This document shows positions 37,501 to 49,016 of a stretch of 64,000 nt of DNA, piece by piece; position 1 is the first letter of the stretch, and each line of letters opens with the position of its first letter. The notes below the pieces were generated by a model. It saw nothing but the letters and a program-made list of their open reading frames with translations. It did not search any database and had not been told where the DNA came from. The position numbers and the translations under genes are program-made. The DNA comes from Cycas panzhihuaensis (taxonomy: Eukaryota; Cycadophyta). The stretch covers positions 234,925,741 through 234,989,740 of the forward strand of contig CM041465.1 of the NCBI GenBank assembly GCA_023213395.1, written 5' to 3'.

Positions 37501-37619
37501 CCCATCAAAGTCTCTAAAGATCTCAGTGAATAATTAACAAAAAGCATATCAATAAAGAGCAAGATTAACAAAGAAATATGTAATAAAAGATAATAGTTTT
37601 AGCTTCCTATCCCTATGCA

Positions 37620-37745
37620 ATAAATATATTTATGGTACCACAAATATGCCTATAGCACTATGATTTACAATATAGTACTATTATTTGGAGGATAGTACCA
37701 TTGTAATGACTATGATACCATGATTATTATAGTGGTATGTCATAA
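37620..37745. repeat. Cluster of GGTACCA-like palindromic units in the E4 antisense leader
   Basis: tatggtaccaca, atagtactatt, gatagtaccatt, atgataccatg and tagtggtatg follow one another. This is the position of the antisense leader palindrome of E1 and E3, but with more units. Confidence 0.5.
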
Positions 37746-38152
37746 TTAAATCCTAAAAGAACCAAATTACTACAAAATTTTCCCCTAGTGGACTAATACT
37801 TAGTCCATGAGGGCTGGGGCACTAAGATGCCCTAGCCTAGCCTAAAATGAGGCCCTAAATAGGCCATGTGATTCTCCTTTTCATCTACTTAGGCATAGCC
37901 CAACTATTAAAATATAAACTAGTGAAAAATTAATAAATAATAAAAAATAAATAATATATACTCATTGGGTCTATGCACACTAAGGCCATCTCTCAACTTC
38001 TATCTTTACAACTCCACCTGCTCATTGATTTGATGGTTAGATCTCCCACAATGAACTCACAGGGTTAAAGGAAATAGTGGGGTGTAAAGGTTTTTTCTCT
38101 CGTTTTCAACATGTGATCATAAAAATAAAATGGTTTTCCTTAAGAAAAACCC

Positions 38153-38161
38153 ATTATATAT
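38153..38161 (-). promoter_or_regulatory. TATA box of the E4 antisense gene
   Basis: The minus strand reads ctatatataatggg. The sense-strand context (ttatatatagagggcacctt) aligns with E1 ttatataggcagg...ggcacctt. Confidence 0.55.
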
Positions 38162-38714
38162 AGAGGGCACCTTTTCTTCTTTTTCCTTCGTATCTCTTTT
38201 CAGTGATAAGTACTTCATTCAGTGATTTTGTTACCTTCATTACTCTTAGAGACTTTGTTTTTACCCCCTTGCTTAGTCGAAGGCCTCCTCTCCTTTGTGC
38301 CTGATCCCCGTTCTTTGTTGCACTTTGCTTAGGCTTATACAACACCTTTTCTCTTTTTCCTGGGTGAGACTTTTTGCTCTTGAGTGCTTACTTAATCCCT
38401 TATGGGTGTTTATAGTCCACGAGATCCATTTTTCATCCTAATTCTTCATTTACCGCCTATGTAGGCCCTATGTGTGTTAAATATTATTTGACCCTCTATA
38501 TCTCACTTCTTATTACCCATATTACTATTTAATTCTCTTGTGCTTTCTATTCAACACCTAGGTAGCCTTATTGATCATGTAGATCATGTTGTCAGTTGTA
38601 GGTCCCTTCAGGCTACTTTTTTCTTTTACCACAGAGCCTTTAACACTTCCATAGCTTGCTACTTTCTTTTCCTTGGTGTTTTGTTGGGATTACCTATGAC
38701 TTGAGCTTGGTTAC
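38162..38714 (+). other. E4 region between the antisense promoter and E5
   Basis: No gene seen. It corresponds to E1 11539-12081, the gap before aRNH; the aRNH itself would lie beyond E5. Confidence 0.45.
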
Positions 38715-39224
38715 TATTTCCTGGCTACCAGGAATGGATACGAATAGGTCAACTAATGTAAGCACAGGTATGCTTCTTCCTTTTCACCTCTACTATTTCT
38801 TTGAAAAGGTTGACAGAACTATTGCCTCATTGCATGATTGTTTGCTTCATTTGCATGATCACCATGCATCCATTTGGCTTGATCATGTTGCTTGTCGTAT
38901 TATGAGCCTATAACAACCCAGCGGGACCCACCTTTCTGCAAGGTATACATCCTCATGGCACTTTACGACCCTCTGCGCTACCTCGACACCACCTCAAGCC
39001 TCATTTGATTTGTATGACCCATTCATACCCTGACCCCACGTCTTTATCACCTCATTTCTAAGACCTTTAGCCTTTGATGCCTCTTTAGGCCTTGTTCACA
39101 TACCTTCTAGACTATCCTAGCCACTTGGACAGGCGGGCTAGCCCCTCCCAGGCCTGCCACATCACCTTCTAAGGCTCCTAGAACCCAGATTATTACCATT
39201 CTGGCTTTCTGGTCCTGCACCACT

Positions 39225-39252
39225 ATAAACTTAGCGGTACCATGAAGTTTAT
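39225..39252 (+). promoter_or_regulatory. U3 palindrome, E5
   Basis: Perfect 8-bp arms (39225-39232 and 39245-39252) around agcggtaccatg, about 136 bp upstream of the TATA. The core gcggtaccatgaagttta matches the antisense leader of E3 (gcggtaccatagagttta). Confidence 0.6.
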
Positions 39253-39387
39253 CGTAGTACAACTGTTGCAAGTTATTTTTTAAAAACTGTCGTGGCAATT
39301 ATCATTTTTTCCATAAAATTGCCATGTGGCCTCATGCCCAGCTCAACCCTATTCATGCCCTATTCACTTGTTTAGGGTTGGGATGGG

Positions 39388-39394
39388 TATAAAT
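39388..39394 (+). promoter_or_regulatory. LTR TATA box, E5
   Basis: tataaat in gatgggtataaatccc, 673 bp from the LTR start, following a tagggttggg block shared with E6. Confidence 0.65.
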
Positions 39395-41474
39395 CCCAAA
39401 ACCATCATCATTTTACCCCTCTTGGATCCTTTTTGGCTCTCCAACTCAACTATTTCCTGCTATAGCTTTTGCTCTTTCTCTCTTTCTTCTACAGGTGCAT
39501 CTGTAGGCCTATGTTTCCTGGAGCTCTAGTCCAGGATCCACCTGCAACGACCCTTCTTCATGGAGGGAAGCTTCTCTCTAGGCATTCTCAAGCAAGTTTG
39601 GGTATGGCTCTCTTCCAATTTGCCCCAACAAGTGTCTCTTACGGCCATCCCTAGGGTTACCTCCTACAAAACCTTGCAGGAAAACTCCTCTTCTGCTGGT
39701 TGCAAGGGCAAACCTACCTTAGAATCAGCCCAATAGGTACTTTAGACCCTTCTTTTAGAATTTATTATGTGTTACCTCCATGTTAGACTCATTTTCTAGT
39801 GTGTTTGGTTGCTTTCTTCCTATTTGACTATAGCAAACACTGTTTCCATTGAGATTGGCCTTTTATTTCCAGGTTTTCACCTTTCCTCTGCTAGTTTTCC
39901 TTAAGGAAGTAGCAGAAGAAGATCCATAAAGGTTGGGTGAAGGGAGTAAGGCAGGGGCAGCCCCATTTAGGCCTACTCCCCAAGGGCAACCCCCTTCCCT
40001 CCTTTCTTCTCCTACTCCCATGCTTCTCTTGGGTTAATTAGGAGAAGGTGAACCTTAGGCTTGTGTTGGATAATCAGCATGTGTAGCCCCTTACTGCACT
40101 GATTCCAAGCCTACACACCTCCTATTTAGACCCCCGTAGTGTCCCTAATGTTGCTTGGTGTCCCTTGAAAACCTTGGTAGGGGTTTGTATGCCAGATTGC
40201 TGCATGTAGCAATTCCGTTACCTTGATACCTCCCCAACACTTTGTTACACTTATCCTCATGCTTCTTAGCTATTATAAGTTGCCCTTTATCCTTACCTTG
40301 CTATGCTAAAGTGCTGTGTGGAGAACCTAGTGGAGGGTTTGGCCATCCTGAGGCTTCCCTTCACTCCTTCTTGCTTGATGTGTGTGTTTGTTTGAGAGAG
40401 ATTTGGAGTTATTTGGAGTAGTGTTTTTCTTAACTCGATATAATAATTTGATATATACATCATGTACACTTGCATATATATATATATATAGCTCTCTTCG
40501 CAACCCCTTCTTGGAAGGGATAAGTTCTTGTATGTGTAGGTTAGAGCAGTTTTATGTGAAAGGAAAAGACCTCCAAATCTGGGTATGCTTTATTCTCTTT
40601 TCCTTTCTTTCATTCCATTTGCTTCCTTTTGTTCCGCTTTCTTTTCACAAGGGGAAGGTAAGGAAGTCCCTGTCCTTTGTGTTGATCTTGGTCACACATC
40701 TACCGGTTGGTGTGAGGGTGTGCGTTGCATATAGGTGAGGTCTCTCGTCAGCTGCTACACCTCCCGGGTACACACATCTATCTCCTTATCCCTCTATTTT
40801 CCCTTTTGCTTTTATTCAAATCTATGCTCTAGCTAAATAGATCACATGAAAGTGAAAGGGTAAATGGTATTGATTGTTTGCACTTATATATCATATGCTT
40901 GACTCATATAGGAAAAGGAGGTTGTAGGAACCCCCATTTTTTCCTCTTCCTCTTCCTACTAATCCAAACATATCCTTTAGGTATATTCAATTTGGCATCG
41001 CTTACTTGCACACGTAACACTTGTTCTTTTTTCCTTTTACCCCTTTAGTTGTTAAAGGAAAACTTGGCTTAAGTGCCTCTCTCTCACTCTCTCTTGGTTC
41101 TGTTTGCCTTGACCAAATAGCCAAGGGAGACCCGCTTACATCGTAGGCTTTCACCTACTCCATCCACATATGTTTTCGTTCATCATAGGGAAACTCCTTG
41201 AGGATTTCTCTCTTTCCCTTCCGGCCATCCAAGGGTGGGAGGACCTTCCTCTCAAGACCATCCAAGCTACCCCCTGTATGCACTCTCTCTTCCAGATTGA
41301 GGGCTACTTTAAGGTAGGTGGGTGCCATTCGCAGGTCTCAAACTTGCACGCTGATGCATGAGGTGCCCTACATGGTACTCTTTTTTTGTAGGTTCTTGCC
41401 CACACCTTCAACATCATCATTGACCGCCATTACTCCTATTGAGCATAGTGACTATCCCATAGATGTGCATCCAT

Positions 41475-41492
41475 TGGCGACCATACTAGAGA
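41475..41492 (+). other. E5 primer binding site
   Basis: tggcgaccatactagaga, one base after the LTR end. Confidence 0.7.
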
Positions 41493-41638
41493 CCTACCAG
41501 TAAGGGAGCTAGTTCCTATCCCTTCTTGTTGGTACTACTACCTTTTAGTGGTCTTCTCCACTTATCTCTTTTGTTGGGCAGCCCCCAACGTATACTTTGC
41601 ATCTCTCTTTCCTCTTCTAATGCTTTAGCAAGTTTTGT

Positions 41639-43753
41639 ATGTGACATTTTTCACATTACCTACGTGGTTTGCCTCCTTTGTTAGAAGACCCTGCATATAA
41701 TCTTCTTCCATCGTTGGATCCTGATTCGATAATGGAAGGATACCCTTCAGATTGGGCTTATCATGCTTTTGCTTCGGGAGCTCATGAGTTCCCCGCATCC
41801 ATTCTAGGATCCACCCAAAAAGGTGACGATCCTATTTACTATCTGGGTGATCAACATCACGTACTTGATGCCCATCCCTCTACTCATGCAGTAGAGGGTC
41901 CATCTCCTCTTGAGATTCCCACCCAGTTGGTGATTTTTATGACGAGTGCCCTGAGGGGTCTACTTCGTTTGAGGTCTCGTCTACCTCCTATGATCATGTA
42001 GATACCCCTCCTACTGACGTGGTTAAAGCCCTTAGCGAGTGCTTTCATGTTGCTCATCTTTAATCGTGTCCTAGATGGTTTAAAGATGTTTTACATGGTG
42101 GGGCATCTTCATCATCCACACCTATCCCACCATCTTCATCCGCATCTACACCTCCCACAACAAGTAACCCTTTTGTGCCTATACATTCATCCTGCTCTAT
42201 CCTTACATCTACCTTAGGGATGTCTATTACACCCCCTACTTCTCATCATGGTCCTAGCTCTTCGGGACCCTCTCGTGGTATGTATTTCTCCCAGATTGGG
42301 GTTAGCATACATTTTCCTAGTCAAGCCAACATAGCACTTCCTAACGTGGTGCATGCATTTCCTAGTAGGCCTAGAGGTCCTACTAACACCCTTACTACTA
42401 GTCATGTAGGATCTACTCCCACGTATACTCAAAACCAATCTAATGGACCTTCTCTTTATATACCCTAGGGCTATACTTCTCAGCCTTGGGGGCACAGTAA
42501 AGGGAACCATATTCCAGCTTATGGGGTGGACCTATTACATCCATATGGGGTTGAACCACCCATAAGCGGCCCATATAGACAAAACCCAGTTCCTCACCCT
42601 TTCTTTCCACCATCCTGCGTAGCTCCTTATACTACGCCTTTGTAAAGGAACCCAACTTCCTTTCAAGGAACTTACCCTCAAGTCCCTTTCCAGTAAGGGA
42701 TATTTCCTCAAGGAGGGATGGGCCTACCACCCCCATCTGTTCCTTATCCATTACCTCTTACATTATTTACTGATCCTATGCTCCAGGTGAGGGCACGTCC
42801 CTTCATGGATTATAGATCGATACCATTATCTATTGAGGCGCTATGAACCAATTTGCCGCCTCATCCCCCGAAGTTCCTAAGTTTGATGGAACTTTATCAC
42901 ATGATCCAACAAAGCACATTTGTAGTTTCTCTATGGCATGCATTCATTAATGGGCCTATGATCACATACTAATGAAATTATTTCCATGATCCCTACAAGG
43001 CGATGCCTTTAAGTGGTTCTATCACCTACCTACCCATTCCATTTTTTCATTCCAACAACTTGTGGATGAGTTCATCAACTATTTTGATGTGGCTCGTCCA
43101 TTCAAAAGTGAAATGAAATCCCTTCTTTCGCTTAAACAAGGTCATGATGAGATGAATCGTGACTTTGTGCGATGATTTCATGATGTCCTCCATTCTATTA
43201 AGGCTACTTTACCTGAGGAATTGAAGAGGGATCTCTTCGTTAATGCACTTTGCCTCAAAGTCTATGTGGAAGTCCTGAAGATGGGGGAAACCACATGTGA
43301 TTTCGACATCGCAAAGTGCTTAGCACTTAAGGCTATTAAGATCTAGTTTAGACTCAAGAAGCCTCTCAAGCCCTCACATTATCGTGAAGCACCACCCCAA
43401 ACTAAAGAAACCAAACCACAACAATCCACTAGGTCCTCTTCTCATCTGACTGAGAAGATCCTAGACCCATTGACTTTTGTTATACGTTCATTCAAGCGTA
43501 TGATGAAGGAACTTAAATTGCGAGCTCCTTCATAACCTACTTCCAATAAACAAATCCAACAAGATGCTCTTCCTAAAGGTTGTAACACCTAGTCCTCTCA
43601 AGGAAGGAAGCTAGATTCCTCGCTTGAAAAGAAGTGGTGTTCCATTCATGGAGAGTGTTTCTATGATAACTCATGTTGTAGGGCTCAACATCCTAGGGAT
43701 GCCTCACAACGTGACTCATCTCCTAAATGGGCCTCAAGGCCCAACCTAAACTA
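41639..43753 (+). pseudogene. E5 gag, broken
   Basis: Nearly full collinearity with E6 gag. 41669-42001 gives MPPLLEDPAYNLLPSLDPDS and EGYPSDWAYHAF, then a frameshift at about 41930. 42175-42468 gives the Pro/Ser/Thr-rich middle; MDYRSIPLSIEAL is at about 42805. A second frameshift at about 42868 lies in a C run. The core then reads GDAFKWFYHLPTHSI, SLLSLKQGHDEMNRDFV and ELKRDLFVNAL (to about 43250). The knuckle KWCSIHGECFYDNSCC at about 43635-43680 keeps C..H but the second H is Y. The ATG at 41639 is followed by TGA, as in E1. Confidence 0.85.
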
Positions 43754-43939
43754 ACCAATCCACAAGGATCCATTTCCCAAACATGGGGAACATGATCACA
43801 ATGCTCAACCAAAGAACAACCAGAACTGAGGAAGGTCCCCGAATTCCTGTCCTTCACACGATAAAAGAAAGGGCACCTAGGATTCATCTTCTTCTTCATG
43901 TTCCTCTGACCGTCATACTCCCTCACCTTCGCAGTCTCG

Positions 43940-45153
43940 GAATAAGGGAAAGAAGGTAATCTAAATGCTTGAGGCCTCCTCTTTATATGCCTTAACTCGG
44001 TCTCAAGTGGCTAAAGAGGCAGTCAACACCTCTTCTTATACTCCACACTTTGATCCTCTTCCAGAAACCTCCCTTCCGAAAGTCCTATTACTTCTGAAGA
44101 CTATTCTCATTAGCCTAGGTCACTATGATTTCAGAAGAGCCCTTCCTCAATTCACAGTTAACGAGAAGGCCTTTTCTATCATTGATGAGTTTTGTACCAT
44201 GGCCGCCAAGATGTCCATCATGGACGTCTTGAAAAGTTATCCCAAATAACGAACTCTCCTTTTGGAAGCTTTAGGGTTGGGTGATGCACCTATTCACACT
44301 TTGGGTATTACCCAAAGCCATGAGCATGTCATTTCCTTTGACCCTAAAGACCTTCCCCCTGCTTATGAAAGGGAACGCCAATGGAACTTCCCTTTCACCA
44401 TCACTATTGACACACCAGATTATACCTTACGAAGGGCCATTATTGACAACGATTCTTCTGTTAATACCATGCCCTTGCATGTTATGCAAGAGCTTGGTAT
44501 CTCCGCCTTGGAACCTGTTCCATGGCAATGCCAAGGCTATGATGGTAGTGAAAAGACTCCATTGGGATCTGTTTCGATCTCGCTCACCCTCAAGGGTAAG
44601 ACTGTCCTTACTAACATTGTAGTCTTTAACATTGCATTGACTACAATCTTCTCTTAGGTTGACCATAGCTTGATCAGATGGGAGCCGTGTGTTTGACCCA
44701 TTGGGGGCAACTTAAGCTCATCCATGATGGGCAAATGAGGGTTGTTTCTCATGAACGCCCACCTGTTAAACAAACTCATCCTACCAACCAAGCGAGCCAT
44801 GGTCATACGAAGGGAGACAAAGGCCCTTCTACTTATGCCTTGGCTTACTCCATCGGCATACACAATTCATCCCATCTCGAAGAAGATCCTGCATCTTCTT
44901 CCTCTGGTCTTACTTGCTTTACTTCTATTGGTGTCAGGAGCTACAGGTACCTTGCCTTGTTTAGTGATGACGAGTCCCATGGCAAGGATGAGGACTTTCC
45001 TAACCCCGTTTCCTTCCTCTGCATTAGCAAGAGGTACCTTTCCTTTTCTAGGTCCCAACCTAGAGCTCCTCTTGTTAGAGAGACTAGTCACCCCCTTGTG
45101 TCACATGTCATCGCACGCATTAACCCATAGGTCCTTAATTCTTCATCACCCCC
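43940..45153 (+). pseudogene. E5 protease and start of linker, broken
   Basis: From 43965: SLYALTRSQVAKEAVN, FRRALPQFTVNEKAFSII, KMSIMDVLKSYPK, a stop at 44247, then in frame 44262-44657 FPFTITIDTPDYTLRRAIIDNDSSVNTMPLHVMQELGI (split here). The active-site D is kept but the G of DNGS is D. It ends with a frame change just before the YNLLLGHP segment. The linker part (44678-45130) contains SLEEDPASSSSG-like and GVRSYRYLALFSDDESHG text, then stops where E3 is inserted. Confidence 0.8.
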
Positions 45154-47091
45154 TGAAACGCGTCCGTGAGGTGGTCTCCTATATTTAGTAAGATGCAGCT
45201 AACTAAGATGTAGTCAAGCTATGAGTGGGATCTAATGACAAGAAAAACACCACACAGGGCATCCGTGCACTAGAGTGCAGATTTGGGACCTACAAATGGC
45301 ACCTAATTACCTTTGGATAATCTTTGGAGAAGGATGCAAGGTGAGGCCTTGAGTCATCCCAAAAGGAGAGGCCCTCCTACCCCTTGGATGGCTGGGAAGA
45401 GGAAGAGGGATCCTAAGGAGTTGCACCTTCTCAAGAGAGAGAGAAGGCGACGTGTAGAAAAATGTGTGTAGTATGGTATCCTACGTGTGGGCTAGTTGGA
45501 GAAGTAAGGAATGGATAACTCATGTCCAAAGAAAACTACCTACACATGGTATAAACAACTATAAACAAAAAGAGATGACAAATGCAAGGATGGGTTCTTT
45601 TTTTCTTTTTTCATTTCCTATATGTTTTAGCATGCAAACATATGCATAAAAGAAAATGCTGCAGGAAAGGACAAAAAAGAAGAAGAATACCTAGAAATGT
45701 AGTGCAGTTGGAGTGTTGCAACCTTTGATTCTTTGCACACTCTCTCGCTTAAACTTGTCACATAGGTGAGAGACTAGCCAACGACGGTTACCGTAAGTGG
45801 TCAAGGGGCTATCTTACCTTCCCCAAACATGCAAAAAATAAAGCAATGTAAAGGACAGCAAAAAGGAAACAAAGAAGTACTACTAATAAGAGGCTAACCT
45901 GTCAATGAGTTCTCCTCATGCGTATTTCTGTTACCACAAAGCCTGCCAATCACAACATAAGAGTTTCTCCCTCTCGGAAGAGGGGGTGCCAAATATACCT
46001 AATATATGTATATATAAATACAAAAAATTGATATCAAATCAAGTCAAAAAAAAGTTGCACACTACTCTAAAACTCTAAGTAAAACTCAAACAAGCAGCAG
46101 CACCAAACAGTATCCAAAATGAAGAAGTTAGCCTCGAAATGGCCAACTCACCCACAGGTATCTCTACATAGCCTCAAAGGAGGGGACAACAAAGTGTACT
46201 GGTTGTATGGGACAACAAACAAGAGAGAAAATAGACTAGCGGAATGATTTACAAGCACACCCAAGAGACGAAGTGCTATGAGCAACAAATCATCTAGTTG
46301 GGATGGTCTAAGGGTTACAGACCAATTGGGAAGGGTTTTGGGGCTTATGTGGTGCCCAAAACCAGTAAGTGTAGGTCTAAAACCAGCATGGAAAGGGGTT
46401 GCTAATGCTATTTCAGATCTAGAAATAGGCTCTCAAAATCCCTGGCCTAGCTCCAAGGGAGGCACTAAGTGAAAGAGGAAGGAAGGGAAGGGTTTAGACC
46501 CTTAGGGAGAAGGCCAACAAGGGGGACTAACCCCACCTTTCTCCCTTCACCTTTCCTTGTATAACCCTCTTACAGAGCCACCTTGAAGTGGAATTATAGG
46601 AAATGAGAGAGGGAGCACTATAAAATAGGGAACAATGAACAGGTTCCTATAGGATGCAAAGCCAAGAGCAACAAAATAACTGAGAACTGTTCATAAAAAG
46701 TAGGAGAAAAATATAAATCTTAGAGAAAACATTGGAGAGGTACCTTGTGGCAGGAAGTAGGAGCTTATTCCTACCAAGAATTAGGACAAGAAGCCTGTGG
46801 TTGACAGGCTTTTCAGTCTGGCCTAAAGAAGAGGCAACCATGGGAGCACAACTGAGATCTTGGAACCTTGGAGCTTTCTTTGAAGAATTACTATGAGTAT
46901 TCCTTCATCCACTGTGTAAACCTACAAAGAGAGGGCCTGAGCTACTGGAGCAAGGCCTGAGATGTAGCAGGTATCCCTGTGAAAAGAGCACTAGAACTAA
47001 AGAGCAGGTCTTCTAGTAGTCCTAGAGAGAGGGCTGTAGTAGTGCAATGAAAAATGGATGAAGAAGAGACCCAAATGACTTACTTTTTGGG

Positions 47092-47098
47092 TTTTATA
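47092..47098 (-). promoter_or_regulatory. LTR TATA box, E3
   Basis: The minus strand reads gggaatataaaaccc, about 615 bp from the LTR start, after a tagggttaa block. Confidence 0.6.
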
Positions 47099-47222
47099 TT
47101 CCCCTTAACCCTAAATGAGCATTTAGGGTTATAGGGAGATGAGTAAGCACAGACGCCATGTGGCAGTTCTGTAAAAAGAGTGGGAATTGTCATGACTGTT
47201 TAAAAATAATAATTTTAAATAG

Positions 47223-47290
47223 TTGCACCATGGCAAACTTCATGGTACTGCAGTAAATATTGTGATACTGCTAAGTTTATAGCAGTGCAA
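47223..47290 (-). promoter_or_regulatory. U3 palindrome, E3
   Basis: 68 bp with arms ttgcaccatggcaaactt (47223-47240) and aagtttatagcagtgcaa (47273-47290) that pair in two blocks (TTGCAC and AAACTT). Around it are ctgcagtaccatgaagttt-type units on the minus strand. Confidence 0.65.
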
Positions 47291-47711
47291 GCCTACAAGC
47301 TAAACTTAGGGCAAAAATAGGGCCTAAAGCCATACAGAGGGTATGCTGAGGCTGGACAGGATGGAAAGAGAATTAAAGTGGAGATAGGATGTTGTCATGG
47401 ATGAGACGCGACCAACTAAGGTGCTTGAGGAGCTGTGGAGATGGTGTGAGTGGCTGAGTGCCATATGGGGTACATGACTCACTAAGAAGTGCCCTCATGG
47501 TGGGTCATCATAGGTTGAGTAGTGCGTGGTAGGTACAAGCAATGTGATCAGGCAAGAAAGCAGTGCGATCACATAAATGATAGGCAAGCATGCATCAAGC
47601 AATATACTAAGCAACCTTGATCAAGCAAAAGTGAGGATGGGAGTGAGAAACACATAACTAAGCTTACCTGAGTCGACTCATCCCAAATCCATTCCCAGTA
47701 GCTAGGAAAAA

Positions 47712-47722
47712 CTGCCCCCTTA
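47712..47722 (-). other. E3 polypurine tract
   Basis: Minus strand taagggggcag, directly before the LTR start. Confidence 0.75.
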
Positions 47723-48089
47723 GTAGCAGAGCCTCATCACTCAGAAGCATGGTGTGATGGCGAATGCTGGCAACCAAAAACTATTAATAGCACATGTGTA
47801 TATATATAAATAAATCATGAACGGCATATGGACCAAGGGTACCAGCGAGTGTCATGGCAGAACGCGTGAATAAGGGAGACGAAGATGAGGACAACATAGG
47901 GCCTACCTATATGTCATCTAAAAGTCAACCTGTAAATGAAGAAAATGAAGGAGGGGGATGCCCCTATTGCTGAAATGTAATGAGTGATGTGAAGGTACCC
48001 AATAGACTAAACATGTAAACCAGAAGAAAGGCAACCAGAGACTTGAGCAATGGGATGGCCAAGTAAGTCTCTCAAAGGTGGTTGCTAAG
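47723..48089 (-). other. E3 3' untranslated region
   Basis: Non-coding between aRNH and the purine tract. A short tgtgtatatatata run (about 47796) marks the site where E1 carries its long (TA)n array. Confidence 0.55.
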
Positions 48090-48503
48090 AGGAAGGAGGC
48101 GATGCTCAAGGATGAGGCGAGTAAGGCCATCCACCTTAGCATTAAGGGCCTAGGGAATATGGCGAATATTGATGGACTGGAAGCGAGCCAAGAGAGATCT
48201 GGTGGTTAAAGCAAGGGTTCTCAGCTGAGGACATCACACCTGGTAAACCTAGGTGAGATGAGACACCACCACTTGAGAGTCGCAAAGCAAAATGATAGGT
48301 CCATGATGGAAATGGAGGGCATTAGTGAGAGCTTCGATAACAGCTATGTACTTGGCTTCATTATTGGTAGCCTCTGGGAGGAAGATCCCAGAGCACAGGA
48401 AATCGTATCCGGAGGGGCTACAAAGGATCCAAGCGGTAGCAAAAGGTCCAGGGTTACCGCGGCTTCTGTCATCGGTAAACATGTAGAGGGACATAGGTGA
48501 CAC
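48090..48503 (-). pseudogene. E3 second RNase H (aRNH), nearly complete
   Basis: RNase HI-type fold on the minus strand from ATG at 48503: YMFTDDRSRGNPGPFATAW (first catalytic D kept), SGIFLPEATNNEAKY (expected E is K), LCDSQVVVSHLT (D kept), a TAG at the same codon as in E1, then VYQV..CPQLRTLALTTRSLLARF and HIP.ALNAKVDGLTRL (final D kept). About 135 codons, the usual RNase H size. It starts about 507 bp from the antisense TATA and faces away from it. Two or three stops and the E-to-K change make it inactive as it stands. Confidence 0.85.
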
Positions 48504-49009
48504 AAAGTCTTGGCAATAATAAATAGTAATGAAGCGAAAGAGAGGCTCAAATGGTGAGCAATAAGTGGCTGTGAAGGGTAGGAGGACCTAGCACTGAGGC
48601 TACCCAAGGATGAGAGTAAGCAGTCTAACCACTACCTGGGAGCGGGCAGAAAAAGACACCCTAAGGTACCAAAGGTTGCTTTGGGAAGTAAAACATGCTC
48701 CCAGATAGGGGGAGCATTCCTTCTGGAGACCCTAGGAGTAGAAAAGAGCTATAGAAACAGGTCCAGGATGGTGAAATAAGTATAAACTTGGGCATGCACC
48801 AAAGTGGCACATAAATTGAGATGGAAGGACCCTACAAAAAAGTGCAATAACGAGGTGCCATAAATGCACTTACAAGAAAGAGCAAAAAGGGCACCAAAGA
48901 AGCACAACGGGAGATAGGGCCAGAAGACAAAGGTGATCAAGGAAACGGGATGGTCTAGATGGATATCACGAGAGCAAAAATAGAGACAATACCTATAGGG
49001 GTCCTCGCC
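48504..49009. promoter_or_regulatory. E3 divergent interval between aRNH and the antisense TATA
   Basis: No gene. The aRNH starts on one side (minus) and the antisense promoter on the other (plus), as in E1 11539-12081. It could serve both, but only the antisense TATA is visible. Confidence 0.4.
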
Positions 49010-49016
49010 TATATAA
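49010..49016 (+). promoter_or_regulatory. TATA box of the E3 antisense gene
   Basis: cgcctatataatgaaattcg; aligns with gcctatataaggaaaact of E1 minus. Confidence 0.65.

Larger units (their letters stand above)
25278..38714 (+). mobile_element. E4: Tat-like Ty3/gypsy element, 5' part up to the E5 insertion
   Basis: Complete 5' LTR, primer site, gag, protease, linker, RT, RNase H, integrase, antisense gene and antisense promoter in the same order as E1. It is interrupted by E5 at 38715, close to where its aRNH would start (about 550 bp past the antisense TATA); the remainder lies right of the window. More AT-rich and more decayed than E5, E3 and E6, as expected for the oldest host of the nest. 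Possible target duplication gacat (25273-25277). Confidence 0.85.
38715..41473 (+). repeat. E5 5' LTR, about 2759 bp
   Basis: Start tatttcctggctaccagg aligns with tgtttcttggctaccggg (TG changed to TA); ends catcca before the primer site. TATA tataaat at 39388-39394. A palindrome with arms ataaactt/aagtttat at 39225-39252 surrounds agcggtaccatg. The block ggccatccaagggtgggagg lies at about 41223. Confidence 0.85.
38715..45153 (+). mobile_element. E5: Tat-like Ty3/gypsy element, 5' part up to the E3 insertion
   Basis: Inserted in E4. Complete 5' LTR, primer site, gag, protease and linker start; then cut by E3 at 45154 in the linker. Possible target duplication gttac (38710-38714); its partner is outside the window. 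Intermediate decay. Confidence 0.85.
45154..47711 (-). repeat. E3 3' LTR, about 2558 bp
   Basis: On the minus strand it begins tttttcctagctactggg (TG changed to TT) right after the purine tract and ends CA at 45154. It includes the U3 palindrome (47223-47290), a TATA box (47092-47098) and the ccatccaagg block (about 45388-45400). Confidence 0.85.

Noticed and set aside
44281-45188. Alternative frames in E5 protease and linker
   Set aside because: The frame with IIDNDSSVN and YLALFSDDESH is the one conserved with the other copies.
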